Assembly: GCF_003862485.1 (NCBI RefSeq)
Contig: NZ_RRCM01000001.1
Span: 580,443-644,442 of the forward strand
Length of the DNA: 64,000 bases
Direction: 5' to 3'
Origin: Lachnoanaerobaculum orale
Lineage (GTDB): Bacteria; Bacillota; Clostridia; Lachnospirales; Lachnospiraceae
Shown one piece after another: positions 54,575-62,300 of this stretch (positions are counted from its first letter, which is position 1; each line of letters starts with the position of its first letter). The notes under the pieces are model-generated. The model had not been told where the DNA came from and searched no databases. It was given only the letters and a program-made list of their open reading frames with translations. A program made the position numbers and the translations under genes.

Positions 54575-54814
54575 AAAGGTTGTGGATACATTAGGTTTTA
54601 ATCCTGATATTATAATACTCGATCCGCCAAGAGACGGAATATATCTGAAAGCATTGCCGAAGATACTTGAATCCGGTGCAGAGAAAATAGTGTACATATC
54701 CTGTAAGCCTACGTCATTTGTGCGAGACCTTAAGGTAATGGAAGCCGCAGGCTACAGAATGGAAAAATGTGTGGGAGTAGACATGTTCACAAACACAGTT
54801 AATTGTGAGGCGGT
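54572..54814 (+). repeat. 243-bp direct repeat, copy B
   Basis: Matches 50134-50376 without gaps. The differences are mainly synonymous or conservative changes, showing that it came from a related but different strain. Confidence 0.88.
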
Positions 54815-55193
54815 ATGTCTTTTGTCCAAACTTTTTGAGGCAAAGAATCATATCAGTGTGAAGGTCGATATGGATGAGATGGATGTGACGGCAGCGGAAA
54901 GCAAGGCTACTTACCACGAGATTCAGGATTGGGTGCAGGAAAAGTACGGATTTCATGTTAGTCATTTGAATATTGCAAAGACCAAGCGGAAATGCGGGAT
55001 TATAGAGCGGCAGAATTATAACCTGCCGAAGAGTGAGGAAAGCCGGTCGCCAGAAACGCCTGAGGAAAAGGAGGAAGCAATTATCGAGGCATTTAAGGCG
55101 TTTCAGATGATTAAACCGTGATATGTTGCCGGAACAATATGTCTTAGGAGAATAAGTCCATATTTTCGAGCAAAAGATGCGGAGGATAGAAAA

Positions 55194-55673
55194 ATGATAG
55201 AGTTACAGACCGTTCAGGCTAAGAATCGAGACTTGCTTTGGAACATTAATCAGAAATATCTGTATGAGATGACATTGTATTATCATGATCCTATGGATGA
55301 AAACGGCAATTATCATTATGGTCATTTTGATGACTATTTTTTAGACCCGAGGCGGGCGGCGTATTTCATTTACAATGATAATGTGCTGGTAGGGTTTTCG
55401 ATGTTTTGCCCGTATTCAAATATAGGCCGGAATCCGGATTATACAATGGCAGAGTTTACGATATTCCCATCATTCCGGAGGAAACATTTTGCCTATGATG
55501 CAGCGAAAATGATTCTGGCAAGACGTCCGGGGGAATGGGAGATTAAGTATAACGAGAAAAATAGCGGTGCGAAAAAGCTATGGAATATCGTGGCAGCACC
55601 ATTCAAACCGGAAGTCCATCATCTGAATGAAGAAGAAACGGTGCTTTCGTTTAATGTCGTGGAGGTAGAATAA
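55194..55673 (+). CDS. GNAT-like acetyltransferase
   Basis: 159 residues. The GNAT pattern is seen in VLVGFSMFCPYS, MAEFTIFPSFRRKHFAYDAAKMI (acetyl-CoA loop) and EIKYNEKNSGAKKLWN. The layout is that of COG5628-like predicted acetyltransferases. G+C and codon use look higher than in the core genes, in keeping with transfer. It lies one base before the next GNAT gene. Confidence 0.8.
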   Translation: MIELQTVQAKNRDLLWNINQKYLYEMTLYYHDPMDENGNYHYGHFDDYFLDPRRAAYFIYNDNVLVGFSMFCPYSNIGRNPDYTMAEFTIFPSFRRKHFAYDAAKMILARRPGEWEIKYNEKNSGAKKLWNIVAAPFKPEVHHLNEEETVLSFNVVEVE

Positions 55674-55674
55674 T

Positions 55675-56256
55675 ATGATATTACGGGAAGAAAAATACGA
55701 ATTGGATGGAAAAGAAATATTGCTTCGCAGCGCAAACGAAAATGCTGATGATGCCAATATGCTGATCGACTATCTGAAAACTGTTACCGGAGAAACGAGA
55801 TTTTTGATGTGTGAGTCGGATGAGGTTAAGTACACTACTGAAGGGGAGCTTAGTTTCATCAAGGAACACAATGAATCAGAAAATGGCTTGTTGATACTCG
55901 TGTTTGTAGATGGAGAGTATGCGGGAAACTGTTCCTTTGAAGGGAAAACAAGCAGCCGTAGAGAAAAACACCGTGCCGGGATAGGGATTGCATTATTTCA
56001 GAAATACACAGGCTTTGGGTTGGGAAGACTGTTGTTGGAAATCTTACTCCGAAAAATAAAGGAGCAGAGGTATGAACAGGCTGAGTTGACTGTGGTAGAA
56101 GGGAATGACAGAGCTTATCATCTTTATGAAAGCCTGGGATTCAAAGAGTGCGGTCGTGTACCGAATGCAAATAAATATGATGATGGGACTTATAGCGATG
56201 ACATACTTATGGTTCTATCTTTAAGGGATGAAGGACGAAACGAGAATTTGGCATGA
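55675..56256 (+). CDS. GNAT family N-acetyltransferase
   Basis: 193 residues. The GNAT fold is clear: AGIGIALFQKYTGFGLGRLLL is the acetyl-CoA site and LTVVEGNDRAYHLYESLGFKECG the end motif, resembling RimL/SpeG-like and putative protein acetyltransferases. It overlaps the next gene fragment by four bases (ATGA). It belongs to the foreign segment. Confidence 0.85.
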   Translation: MILREEKYELDGKEILLRSANENADDANMLIDYLKTVTGETRFLMCESDEVKYTTEGELSFIKEHNESENGLLILVFVDGEYAGNCSFEGKTSSRREKHRAGIGIALFQKYTGFGLGRLLLEILLRKIKEQRYEQAELTVVEGNDRAYHLYESLGFKECGRVPNANKYDDGTYSDDILMVLSLRDEGRNENLA

Positions 56257-56414
56257 AAATCATTGATTTTTATGCCAGTGATGACCAAAATCACTGGCTT
56301 TCCGAAATAAATAAGAGTGACTGGAGAGCAGGTAAATATCTGTATGAACTGCTTCGTGATCAGAAACTGAAGGAGCTGTGCGGCGAGTGTGTAGTTCTAC
56401 TGTCGCGACCGTAG
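56253..56414 (+). pseudogene. GNAT N-terminal fragment fused to an rlmCD-like 3' end
   Basis: 53 codons start MKIIDFYASDDQNHW and continue as the N-terminus of a common clostridial GNAT acetyltransferase, then change to ECVVLLSRP and stop. The last residues match the RlmCD C-terminus (EAVVMLSRP) in the same frame, and the last bases are the 25-bp repeat. The acetyltransferase domain is lost. Confidence 0.8.
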
Positions 56415-56424
56415 GGAAGCGAGA
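56400..56424 (+). repeat. 25-bp perfect direct repeat, right copy
   Basis: Identical to 50384-50408, both read as LSRP-stop in frame. It is the right border of the mosaic island. Confidence 0.9.
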
Positions 56425-56438
56425 ATGGAGGAGATAAT

Positions 56439-57089
56439 ATGTCAAGAATAGTTAACGTTATGCGTAAATGTTCGGTTTGTGGTACAGTAAGTGAATATAT
56501 GGCTTTGGCAAGTACCAATAATCTTGGTGGTGGACCTGATCTGGATTTGAGGCCTGCTGAAATGATGCGAAGCACTATGAATGTGTGGTTGCAGGAATGC
56601 CCTGGATGTGGATATGTTTCAGAAGATGTTTCAGATTTAAGCAGAGTGGATAGAGAATGGCTTAATTCTGATAAATATCGTAATTGTGAAGGAATACCAT
56701 TTGTATCGGAGATTTCAAAAGAGTTTTATAAATATTATTTGATAAATATGTTTAATAAAAATATAGAAGATGCATTTTTTGCAGTACTACATGCCGCATG
56801 GTCATGTGATGATGATGCAGATATAGTAAATGCAAAGCATTGTAGAGAGCTCGCTATAGAACTTGCAACAAGGTTGTTAGATAAAGGATATGAAAACGAA
56901 CACAGCCTGAAATTGACAAGAGCAGACTTAATGAGGAGAGCCGGTCAATTTGAAAAAATGATCAGTATGTATGAAACTGTAGAATTTAATGAAGAATTTT
57001 TGAATCAAATATTGAAATTTGAGATTGAAAAGGCTCGCAAAAAAGACAGCTCATGTTATCGTGTTGAAGATGTAGTAGGAAACTGCTAA
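56439..57089 (+). CDS. Zinc-ribbon hypothetical protein, 216 aa
   Basis: Residues 10-55 carry two CxxC pairs (RKCSVCGT and ECPGCGYVSED), the style of DUF2225-like proteins, followed by a helical C-terminal region with TPR-like spacing (ADLMRRAGQFEKMISMYE). GGAGG lies before the ATG. The function is unknown. Confidence 0.65.
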   Translation: MSRIVNVMRKCSVCGTVSEYMALASTNNLGGGPDLDLRPAEMMRSTMNVWLQECPGCGYVSEDVSDLSRVDREWLNSDKYRNCEGIPFVSEISKEFYKYYLINMFNKNIEDAFFAVLHAAWSCDDDADIVNAKHCRELAIELATRLLDKGYENEHSLKLTRADLMRRAGQFEKMISMYETVEFNEEFLNQILKFEIEKARKKDSSCYRVEDVVGNC

Positions 57090-57181
57090 GTAGAGTGTAT
57101 TTTTAATTTTATGCAATGGGATAATGTAAAATAGTGAAAAAATAGTGTAAATATTATAATAAATCATGGAGGAAGTGTTTA

Positions 57182-58288
57182 ATGATTAAGGTCAGTCTTT
57201 CAAATGAAATATTAAAATATATAACAGAGATAGATAAAAACAGATATCAGGTTCATGATGTAAAGATACCTAACTCAGTTGCAAGCAAACTTAGAAAAAA
57301 TTCAAAGAAAAAGAGTTCATATGCATCTAATAAAATTGAAGGTAATCCTTTGTCTGAAAAGCAGGTGGATGAAGTGATTGATTCAGATGAAAGGCGACAT
57401 TTTCTAAGACCGGAGCAAGAGGTACGTAATTATTTTTTAGCTTTAAATTATCTTGAGAAGGAGAGAAAAAAGGAAACCAAATTTAGTAAAAAACTTATTC
57501 TTGATGTTCAGAAACTGGTTGAAAAAGGAGCGTCAAAAGAAAAGTTGGGACTTAGAGGACCGATGCCTCCGGGAGTCTTGTTTGCAGTCTATGATACACA
57601 AACAGGGAATCCGGATTATATACCGCCTGAATACACAGATATACCGGTATTGTTAGATGAATTGGTTGAATATGTCAATACCACAGATGACCATCCGCTC
57701 ATTGTAGCGGCAGTAGTTCATTATCAGCTTGTTACAATTCATCCGTTTGAGGACGGTAACGGAAGAACGGCAAGATTGATGTCGGGATACATACTGGACA
57801 TCAATGGATATGGTTTTAACGGCATAGGGTCTTTAGAAGAGTATTTTGCATATGACGTTAATGAATATTATGAGTCTATACAAATGGGGTTACCGGCATT
57901 ATATTACTTGGGAAGAGATAATCCACCACACCCGGAAATTTGGATATGTTATTTCCTTAGAATGATGCAACTGTACTCCGGTAAGGTAAAAGAATTGTCT
58001 TTGAGTTCCGGTAAAGATGAATTGGAAGGCAGTCTTTCATATCTAAAAACAAAAGAAAAAGAACTCCTAAGTTTATTAATAAATAAATCAAAACAGGAGT
58101 TTACGCCGATAGAGATAAGTAAAGAAATAGGAGTAACAAATAAGACGGTAATAAATAGGCTTTCAGTATTGGCGAAGAATGGTTTTGTTGCTCCTATACT
58201 TGTGAATACACGTGTTAGATCTTACGAATTGACCGTATTTACAAAAGATAATAAAGACAGAATTATTGATTTGCTAAAACTTGGTTAA
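57182..58288 (+). CDS. Fic-family AMPylase with class II inhibitory helix
   Basis: 368 residues. The Fic motif is complete, HPFEDGNGRTAR at 187-198. The inhibitory helix S49-x-x-x-E53-G54 (SNKIEG) lies N-terminal, the class II arrangement that keeps the enzyme autoinhibited. The C-terminal 80 residues form a winged helix (TPIEISKEIGVTNKTVINRLSVLA), so it may AMPylate a target while binding DNA. It is a single gene with a GGAGG site. Confidence 0.92.
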   Translation: MIKVSLSNEILKYITEIDKNRYQVHDVKIPNSVASKLRKNSKKKSSYASNKIEGNPLSEKQVDEVIDSDERRHFLRPEQEVRNYFLALNYLEKERKKETKFSKKLILDVQKLVEKGASKEKLGLRGPMPPGVLFAVYDTQTGNPDYIPPEYTDIPVLLDELVEYVNTTDDHPLIVAAVVHYQLVTIHPFEDGNGRTARLMSGYILDINGYGFNGIGSLEEYFAYDVNEYYESIQMGLPALYYLGRDNPPHPEIWICYFLRMMQLYSGKVKELSLSSGKDELEGSLSYLKTKEKELLSLLINKSKQEFTPIEISKEIGVTNKTVINRLSVLAKNGFVAPILVNTRVRSYELTVFTKDNKDRIIDLLKLG

Positions 58289-58334
58289 TAGCCGGTGTTA
58301 CGAATAGAATATAATAGATATATAAGAGCTTTAT

Positions 58335-58586
58335 ATGAAGAAAAAAGTTAGTTGTAAAAATAAAATAGAGTTTATAAATGAGGTGTCAGAGGATTGCCTA
58401 AAGAACATGTCTTTTGAAGATAAAGAATACCTTATGGAGAATTCGGTTGCTATAGAGTACCATTTTTCATATTGTCTGTATATACAGAATAATTACATCC
58501 CCATCAATTTTTTTGTAACTGTCCGTACACTTACTGTGCTTGCTACAAAAGTCAAGCAAGCATTAAGCATTTCTCTAAAATTGTAA
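58335..58586 (+). CDS. DUF6794-like small protein, C-terminus altered
   Basis: 83 residues. The core (MSFEDKEYLMENSVAIEYHFSYCLYI, then QNNYI) resembles DUF6794 proteins (AIEYHF...YIRNNY). After NNYI the expected end is replaced by an unrelated stretch, PINFFVTVRTLTVLATK, so the gene is probably truncated by rearrangement. No strong ribosome site. Confidence is limited. Confidence 0.45.
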   Translation: MKKKVSCKNKIEFINEVSEDCLKNMSFEDKEYLMENSVAIEYHFSYCLYIQNNYIPINFFVTVRTLTVLATKVKQALSISLKL

Positions 58587-58628
58587 ATATATTATACCAT
58601 AAAATTCAAGAGAAATGAGAAAAATAAT

Positions 58629-58641
58629 TGACAAATTGTCA
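58629..58641 (+). promoter_or_regulatory. TetR-type operator 1
   Basis: TGACA-AAT-TGTCA, a perfect dyad overlapping TTGACA, a consensus -35, upstream of the TetR gene. The same site recurs at 59376-59388. Confidence 0.65.
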
Positions 58642-58674
58642 GTTGGGTGATACCCTTTAAATAGGAGGTATAAA

Positions 58675-59292
58675 ATTAGAGATGTAAAAGAACCTGAAAT
58701 ACGACGTGCAGAGATTATGGATGCTGCAATGATACTCTTTATGGAGAAAGGATATACCAATACAACAACACAGGATATAGTTGATAAAGTAAATATATCA
58801 AGAGGGTTGTTATATTATCATTTTAAGAATAAAGAGGATATCTTATATTGTCTTGTAGAACAATATTCAGATAGACTACTGAAAGATATTTATAGTATTG
58901 TTTATGATGAAGATAAAACTGCCATAGAAAAAATCAGATCATTTATAGATGTCACAATTATATCTTCGGAAAATGTTTCAGCAGAGGGTACAGTGCTACA
59001 AAAGACAGTTGATCTTGAAGAAAATCAATATATGCTAGATAAGTTATCCCATAAGCTTGTTGAGAAACTTACAATATATTTTGAAAAAATTATAAGTCAA
59101 GGAATAGCAGAAAAAGTTTTTTCTGTAAAATATCCATTAGAAACAGCAGAATTTCTTATGACAGCTTATGTTTTTGTTTCAAATAACATAAGTATAAGAG
59201 ATTCGAAAAAAGAACCTATTAGTGACTATTTAAACGCATTTAAGATAATACTTGAACAAAGCTTAAATACGAAAAAAATCTTTAGTACTTAA
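58675..59292 (+). CDS. TetR-family regulator, probable ATT start
   Basis: 205 residues counting the ATT. The HTH is complete (RRAEIMDAAMILF, TTQDIVDKVNISRGLLYYHF) but the first ATG at 58717 lies inside the first helix. An in-frame ATT at 58675 sits 6 bases after AGGAGG, which gives the usual TetR N-terminus; no ATG, GTG or TTG fits that site. It probably controls itself and the ABC genes through the TGACA-N3-TGTCA sites. Confidence 0.78.
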   Translation: MRDVKEPEIRRAEIMDAAMILFMEKGYTNTTTQDIVDKVNISRGLLYYHFKNKEDILYCLVEQYSDRLLKDIYSIVYDEDKTAIEKIRSFIDVTIISSENVSAEGTVLQKTVDLEENQYMLDKLSHKLVEKLTIYFEKIISQGIAEKVFSVKYPLETAEFLMTAYVFVSNNISIRDSKKEPISDYLNAFKIILEQSLNTKKIFST

Positions 59293-59324
59293 AAATAGAA
59301 AAGAATGTTTGCAAGGAGAATAAT

Positions 59325-59378
59325 ATGCCGATAGCTACTGCTACGCAAGCTATCGGTATTATTTCAAAGAATAACTGA
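59325..59378 (+). CDS. Possible 17-codon leader peptide
   Basis: ATG 6 bases after AAGGAG opens a 17-residue frame (MPIATATQAIGIISKNN) that stops inside the second operator. Its codons 2 to 11 lie in a 9-bp hairpin, an arrangement like translational attenuation. Confidence 0.4.
   Translation: MPIATATQAIGIISKNN
59328..59356 (+). promoter_or_regulatory. Hairpin upstream of ABC operon (terminator or attenuator)
   Basis: CCGATAGCT and AGCTATCGG pair perfectly around an 11-base loop, then TATTATTT. It could end the TetR transcript or act with the overlapping small frame as an attenuator. Confidence 0.6.
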
Positions 59379-59388
59379 CAAAATGTCA
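59376..59388 (+). promoter_or_regulatory. TetR-type operator 2
   Basis: TGACA-AAA-TGTCA, the same dyad as 58629-58641, placed 15 bases before the ATPase start. Confidence 0.6.
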
Positions 59389-59403
59389 ATGGAGGTAAAA
59401 ATT

Positions 59404-60132
59404 ATGTTAGAGATAAAGAATTTCAGTAAATTCTATGGGAATAAAAAAGTTGTTGAAAATTTATCAATTTCAGTACAGCCCGGAGATATTTATGGATTCA
59501 TTGGTGCAAATGGAGCCGGGAAAACTACAACGATAAAGGCAGTAGTTGGAATTCATGATTTTGAGAATGGAAGTATAACGATTGATGGGCATTCCATTAA
59601 AGAGGAGCCTGTTATTTGTAAAAAAATGATGGCGTATATTCCGGATAATCCGGATTTATATGAACATCTGACAGGATTTCAGTATATCAATTTTATTGCA
59701 GATTTATTTGAAGTTTCTACTGAGATACGCAGAGAAAGAATTCAGAGATACGGCGATTTATTTGAAATGACTAAACATCTTTCGGGAATGATATCTTCGT
59801 ATTCACATGGCATGAAGCAAAGAACGGCGATTATTTCTGCACTGGTGCATTCTCCAAAGTTACTAATTTTAGATGAACCTTTTGTTGGACTTGATCCGAA
59901 AGCAACTTTTCTACTAAAGAAAATAATGCACGAATGCGTATCAGATGGAGGAGCTATTTTCTTTTCAACACATGTATTGGATGTTGCAGAAAAATTATGT
60001 AATAAAATTGCAATTATAAAAAATGGAAAGTTAATTGCGAGCGGAAATACAGAAGAAGTCAAAGGCAATGAATCTTTGGAAACTTTTTTCATGGAGGTGC
60101 AGGATAATGAGCAAAATTTGGATACTAATTAG
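59404..60132 (+). CDS. ABC-2 transporter ATPase
   Basis: 242 residues. Walker A GANGAGKTT, signature SSYSHGMKQR, Walker B LLILDEPFVGLDP and switch His (FFSTHVLD) are present. GGAGG lies 8 bases before the ATG at 59404; an in-frame ATG at 59389 is possible but lacks a site. It overlaps the permease gene by 26 bases. A drug or peptide exporter controlled by the adjacent TetR protein is likely. Confidence 0.88.
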   Translation: MLEIKNFSKFYGNKKVVENLSISVQPGDIYGFIGANGAGKTTTIKAVVGIHDFENGSITIDGHSIKEEPVICKKMMAYIPDNPDLYEHLTGFQYINFIADLFEVSTEIRRERIQRYGDLFEMTKHLSGMISSYSHGMKQRTAIISALVHSPKLLILDEPFVGLDPKATFLLKKIMHECVSDGGAIFFSTHVLDVAEKLCNKIAIIKNGKLIASGNTEEVKGNESLETFFMEVQDNEQNLDTN

Positions 60133-61663
60133 AGTACAATTGATGAATTTCTTTCCGATCAACGAAATGAAAGAGCCGGGAAATAAAAAACAAAGTTCAA
60201 TTGTTATTACAAGTTTTGGAATAATAACTCTTGCCATATTTTTCTTTGTTTATAATATCATAACAGCTAAAACATTGGTACAAGTGGGACAGCAGGAATT
60301 GATACCGGCATATATGGTGTCGGTATCAAGCTTTGCAATATTATTTTTGACAATATTTTATTCGAATGGGATTTTATTTGGCAGTCGTGATATGGAAAAT
60401 CTTTTGTCGTTGCCTGTAAAAAGTTCGGATATTATATGCAGCAAGTTTATGTTTATGTATTTATTGAATTTTTTAATAGGATTGATGTTTATGCTTCCGG
60501 GAGGAATTGTTTGGGTGTTAAACGGAAGTTTAAATGTATTACAGATTATATTGTATTTTACCTCAATGATTTTTGTTCCGTTGATACCGATGTGTATAGC
60601 AGCATGTATGGGAATCATTATAGTTGTTGCTTCATCTTTCTTTAAGAGAAAAAATGTTATTGCTTTAATCTTTTCATTTGCAATGATAGGGATAATTGGA
60701 TATATTGCAGTGTCAGCCATGAAATCAGGTAATGAAAATAGTATCGGGATTATGCTTTCTAAGCAAATTACAGGATTGTACCCACTATCTAAGCTATTTA
60801 TGGAATACTATAATTTTCCAATGCACATTGGAGTAGGGTTATTTATTGTTCTCTCAATAGTATTTTTTTATATATTTGCCAAAATGGTTTCATTGAAGTA
60901 TGGATTACTTAATACTCTTGCTAAAACAACAACAAGATATTCCGACAACAAAAATTCTAATAGTAGAACATCGGTATTTTTTGCCCTATATAAAAAGGAA
61001 ATGGGACTATTTCTAAACTCATATATGGCAGTGTTGAATGCAGGTTTTGGTGTAATATGTTTATGTGTTTTCAGTATATTTTTCCTGTTTAACTCTTTAC
61101 AACAAATAGGGGAATATTCGGGAATCGAAAATATTAATGAATATCTTTCAAATTTTGCTCCAATATGTATTGCTTCAATGTTTGTACTTAGTTGTCCGGC
61201 AGCGTTTTCTATATCTTTAGAAGGTAAAAATGTTTGGATTTTGCAAAGTTCTCCTATTCGAGTAAAAACGATTTTGAATTCTAAGATTGCAGTAAATCTT
61301 ACGCTTCATTTAATCGGATATATTATTTCTGTGTTTATAGTTTTGGTAAAGCTTGATATGGATATTATTCAAACTGTCAGCTTAATAATTGTCCCTATTT
61401 GTTATTCCATTTTTATAACAGTGATTGGAATTTCTTTGAATAAAAAATTCCCTAACTTTGAATGGGAAAGTGAGATGATGATAGTAAAACAGAGTATGCC
61501 TGTAATTGTGTCTTCAATTATTGGAATGACTGTATTAGTTATACCAATTCTTTTACATTGGTTTTTGCATTTTCCTATAGTACCTACATTATTGGGAGTA
61601 GCACTTATTTTGCTCGTTATTGCGGGTGGCGTTTATATAAAAACTTGTAGATTAAATTTTTAG
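60107..61663 (+). CDS. ABC-2 type permease, 518 aa
   Basis: About twelve hydrophobic segments in two halves, as in large ABC exporter permeases of the YfiM/EcsB or bacteriocin type. Start at 60107 after GGAGG, overlapping the ATPase. Near the middle the motif FFALYKKEMGLFLNSY is like the cytoplasmic loop of such permeases. The substrate is unknown. Confidence 0.82.
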   Translation: MSKIWILIRVQLMNFFPINEMKEPGNKKQSSIVITSFGIITLAIFFFVYNIITAKTLVQVGQQELIPAYMVSVSSFAILFLTIFYSNGILFGSRDMENLLSLPVKSSDIICSKFMFMYLLNFLIGLMFMLPGGIVWVLNGSLNVLQIILYFTSMIFVPLIPMCIAACMGIIIVVASSFFKRKNVIALIFSFAMIGIIGYIAVSAMKSGNENSIGIMLSKQITGLYPLSKLFMEYYNFPMHIGVGLFIVLSIVFFYIFAKMVSLKYGLLNTLAKTTTRYSDNKNSNSRTSVFFALYKKEMGLFLNSYMAVLNAGFGVICLCVFSIFFLFNSLQQIGEYSGIENINEYLSNFAPICIASMFVLSCPAAFSISLEGKNVWILQSSPIRVKTILNSKIAVNLTLHLIGYIISVFIVLVKLDMDIIQTVSLIIVPICYSIFITVIGISLNKKFPNFEWESEMMIVKQSMPVIVSSIIGMTVLVIPILLHWFLHFPIVPTLLGVALILLVIAGGVYIKTCRLNF

Positions 61664-61682
61664 TTTAAGGAGGAAATGTTCT

Positions 61683-61901
61683 ATGAAAAAAAGATTTTTA
61701 AAAGATGTATTGGTGTTGATAGGGATAATATTTGTAATATTTATTGTTTGCATATTTCTTCCGGAGAAAATTCCTGTTCATTTCAATGTAAAAGGAACCC
61801 CTGATATATTTGCTAAAAAATATTATCTTCTGTTCGCTACAGTTATTCCATACTCTGCATATTGGAAATTTTTACGAGGGCGGAAAAGTAAAAACGAATA
61901 A
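61683..61901 (+). pseudogene. DUF1648 domain fragment
   Basis: 72 residues. The signal-like helix, then PEKIPVHFNVKGTPDIFAKKY, is the DUF1648 (SdpI N-domain) motif. The rest of the usual protein is missing; the end (YWKFLRGRKS) looks like the start of a GntR regulator in shifted frame. It has its own AAGGAGG site and follows the permease. Confidence 0.6.
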
Positions 61902-62050
61902 AAATATATCCATATTTACAAATTGCATCAGTGTTAAGAGCGACTATTTTAAGAGGAGACTATGTTCCGGGACAACGGATGCCACCTATAATGGATTTAG
62001 CACAGAGGGAGGGATGTAATCCTGCAACGGTTCAAAAAAAGTTCTTAAAA
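61863..62050 (+). pseudogene. GntR-family (YtrA-like) regulator remnant
   Basis: YWKF, then in other frames KTNKN and LQIASVLRATILRGDYVPGQ, then RMPPIMDLAQREGCNPATVQ. Together this is the N-terminal HTH of a GntR regulator with two frameshifts. The effector part is missing, cut by an insertion-sequence end at 62052. Confidence 0.65.
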
Positions 62051-62051
62051 A

Positions 62052-62092
62052 TGAAGTGCACCCCAAAAGTTAGACATAAAACTAATTTTTGG
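62052..62092 (+). mobile_element. Solo end of an IS3-like insertion sequence
   Basis: TGAAGTGCACCCCAAAAGTT is the kind of terminus seen at IS3/IS150-group elements in Firmicutes. The dyad CCAAAAGTTAG and CTAATTTTTGG follows. No transposase of that family is present, so it is a relic. Confidence 0.5.
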
Positions 62093-62096
62093 AAAG

Positions 62097-62291
62097 ATAA
62101 GAGTCGACATAGGAAAAATATTAAGACTCATTTGTGAAAGAAAAGGAATACATATAATCGAAGCAGAATGTTGTCCTGATCATATACATATGCTTGTAGA
62201 GATACCACCAAAATACAGTGTGTCCCAAATTGTTGGTTATCTCAAAGGGAAAAGCTCATTGATGATTGGGGTAGTACAAACCACCGGCTGA
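62097..62291 (+). pseudogene. IS200/IS605 TnpA transposase remnant
   Basis: The frame reads IGKILRLICERKG, then AECCPDHIHMLVEIPPKYSV and GYLKGKSSLMI, the central part of TnpA with the HUH motif (HIH). The N-terminal part and the C-terminal Tyr region are missing, so it is inactive. Confidence 0.85.
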
Positions 62292-62300
62292 GCCGGTGGT
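62280..62300 (+). repeat. IS200/IS605 right-end type hairpin
   Basis: ACCACCGGC-TGA-GCCGGTGGT, a 9-bp perfect stem with three-base loop, next to the stop of ltrA. It is the subterminal hairpin recognised by TnpA in IS200/IS605 elements. It may also stop transcription of ltrA. Confidence 0.65.

Larger units (their letters stand above)
54507..55121 (+). pseudogene. rlmCD 3'-end duplicate joined to foreign 5' sequence
   Basis: A 204-codon frame with GGAGG before its ATG. The first 22 codons come from unrelated sequence. From 54572 the frame matches the rlmCD catalytic C-terminal part (ILDPPRDG, YISCKPTSFVRD), then continues into a 90-residue tail (MDEMDVTAAESKATYHEIQ, CGIIERQNYN) usual on Lachnospiraceae RlmD-type proteins. 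The TRAM and Fe-S domains are lacking, so no enzyme is expected. It may be translated. Confidence 0.82.
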
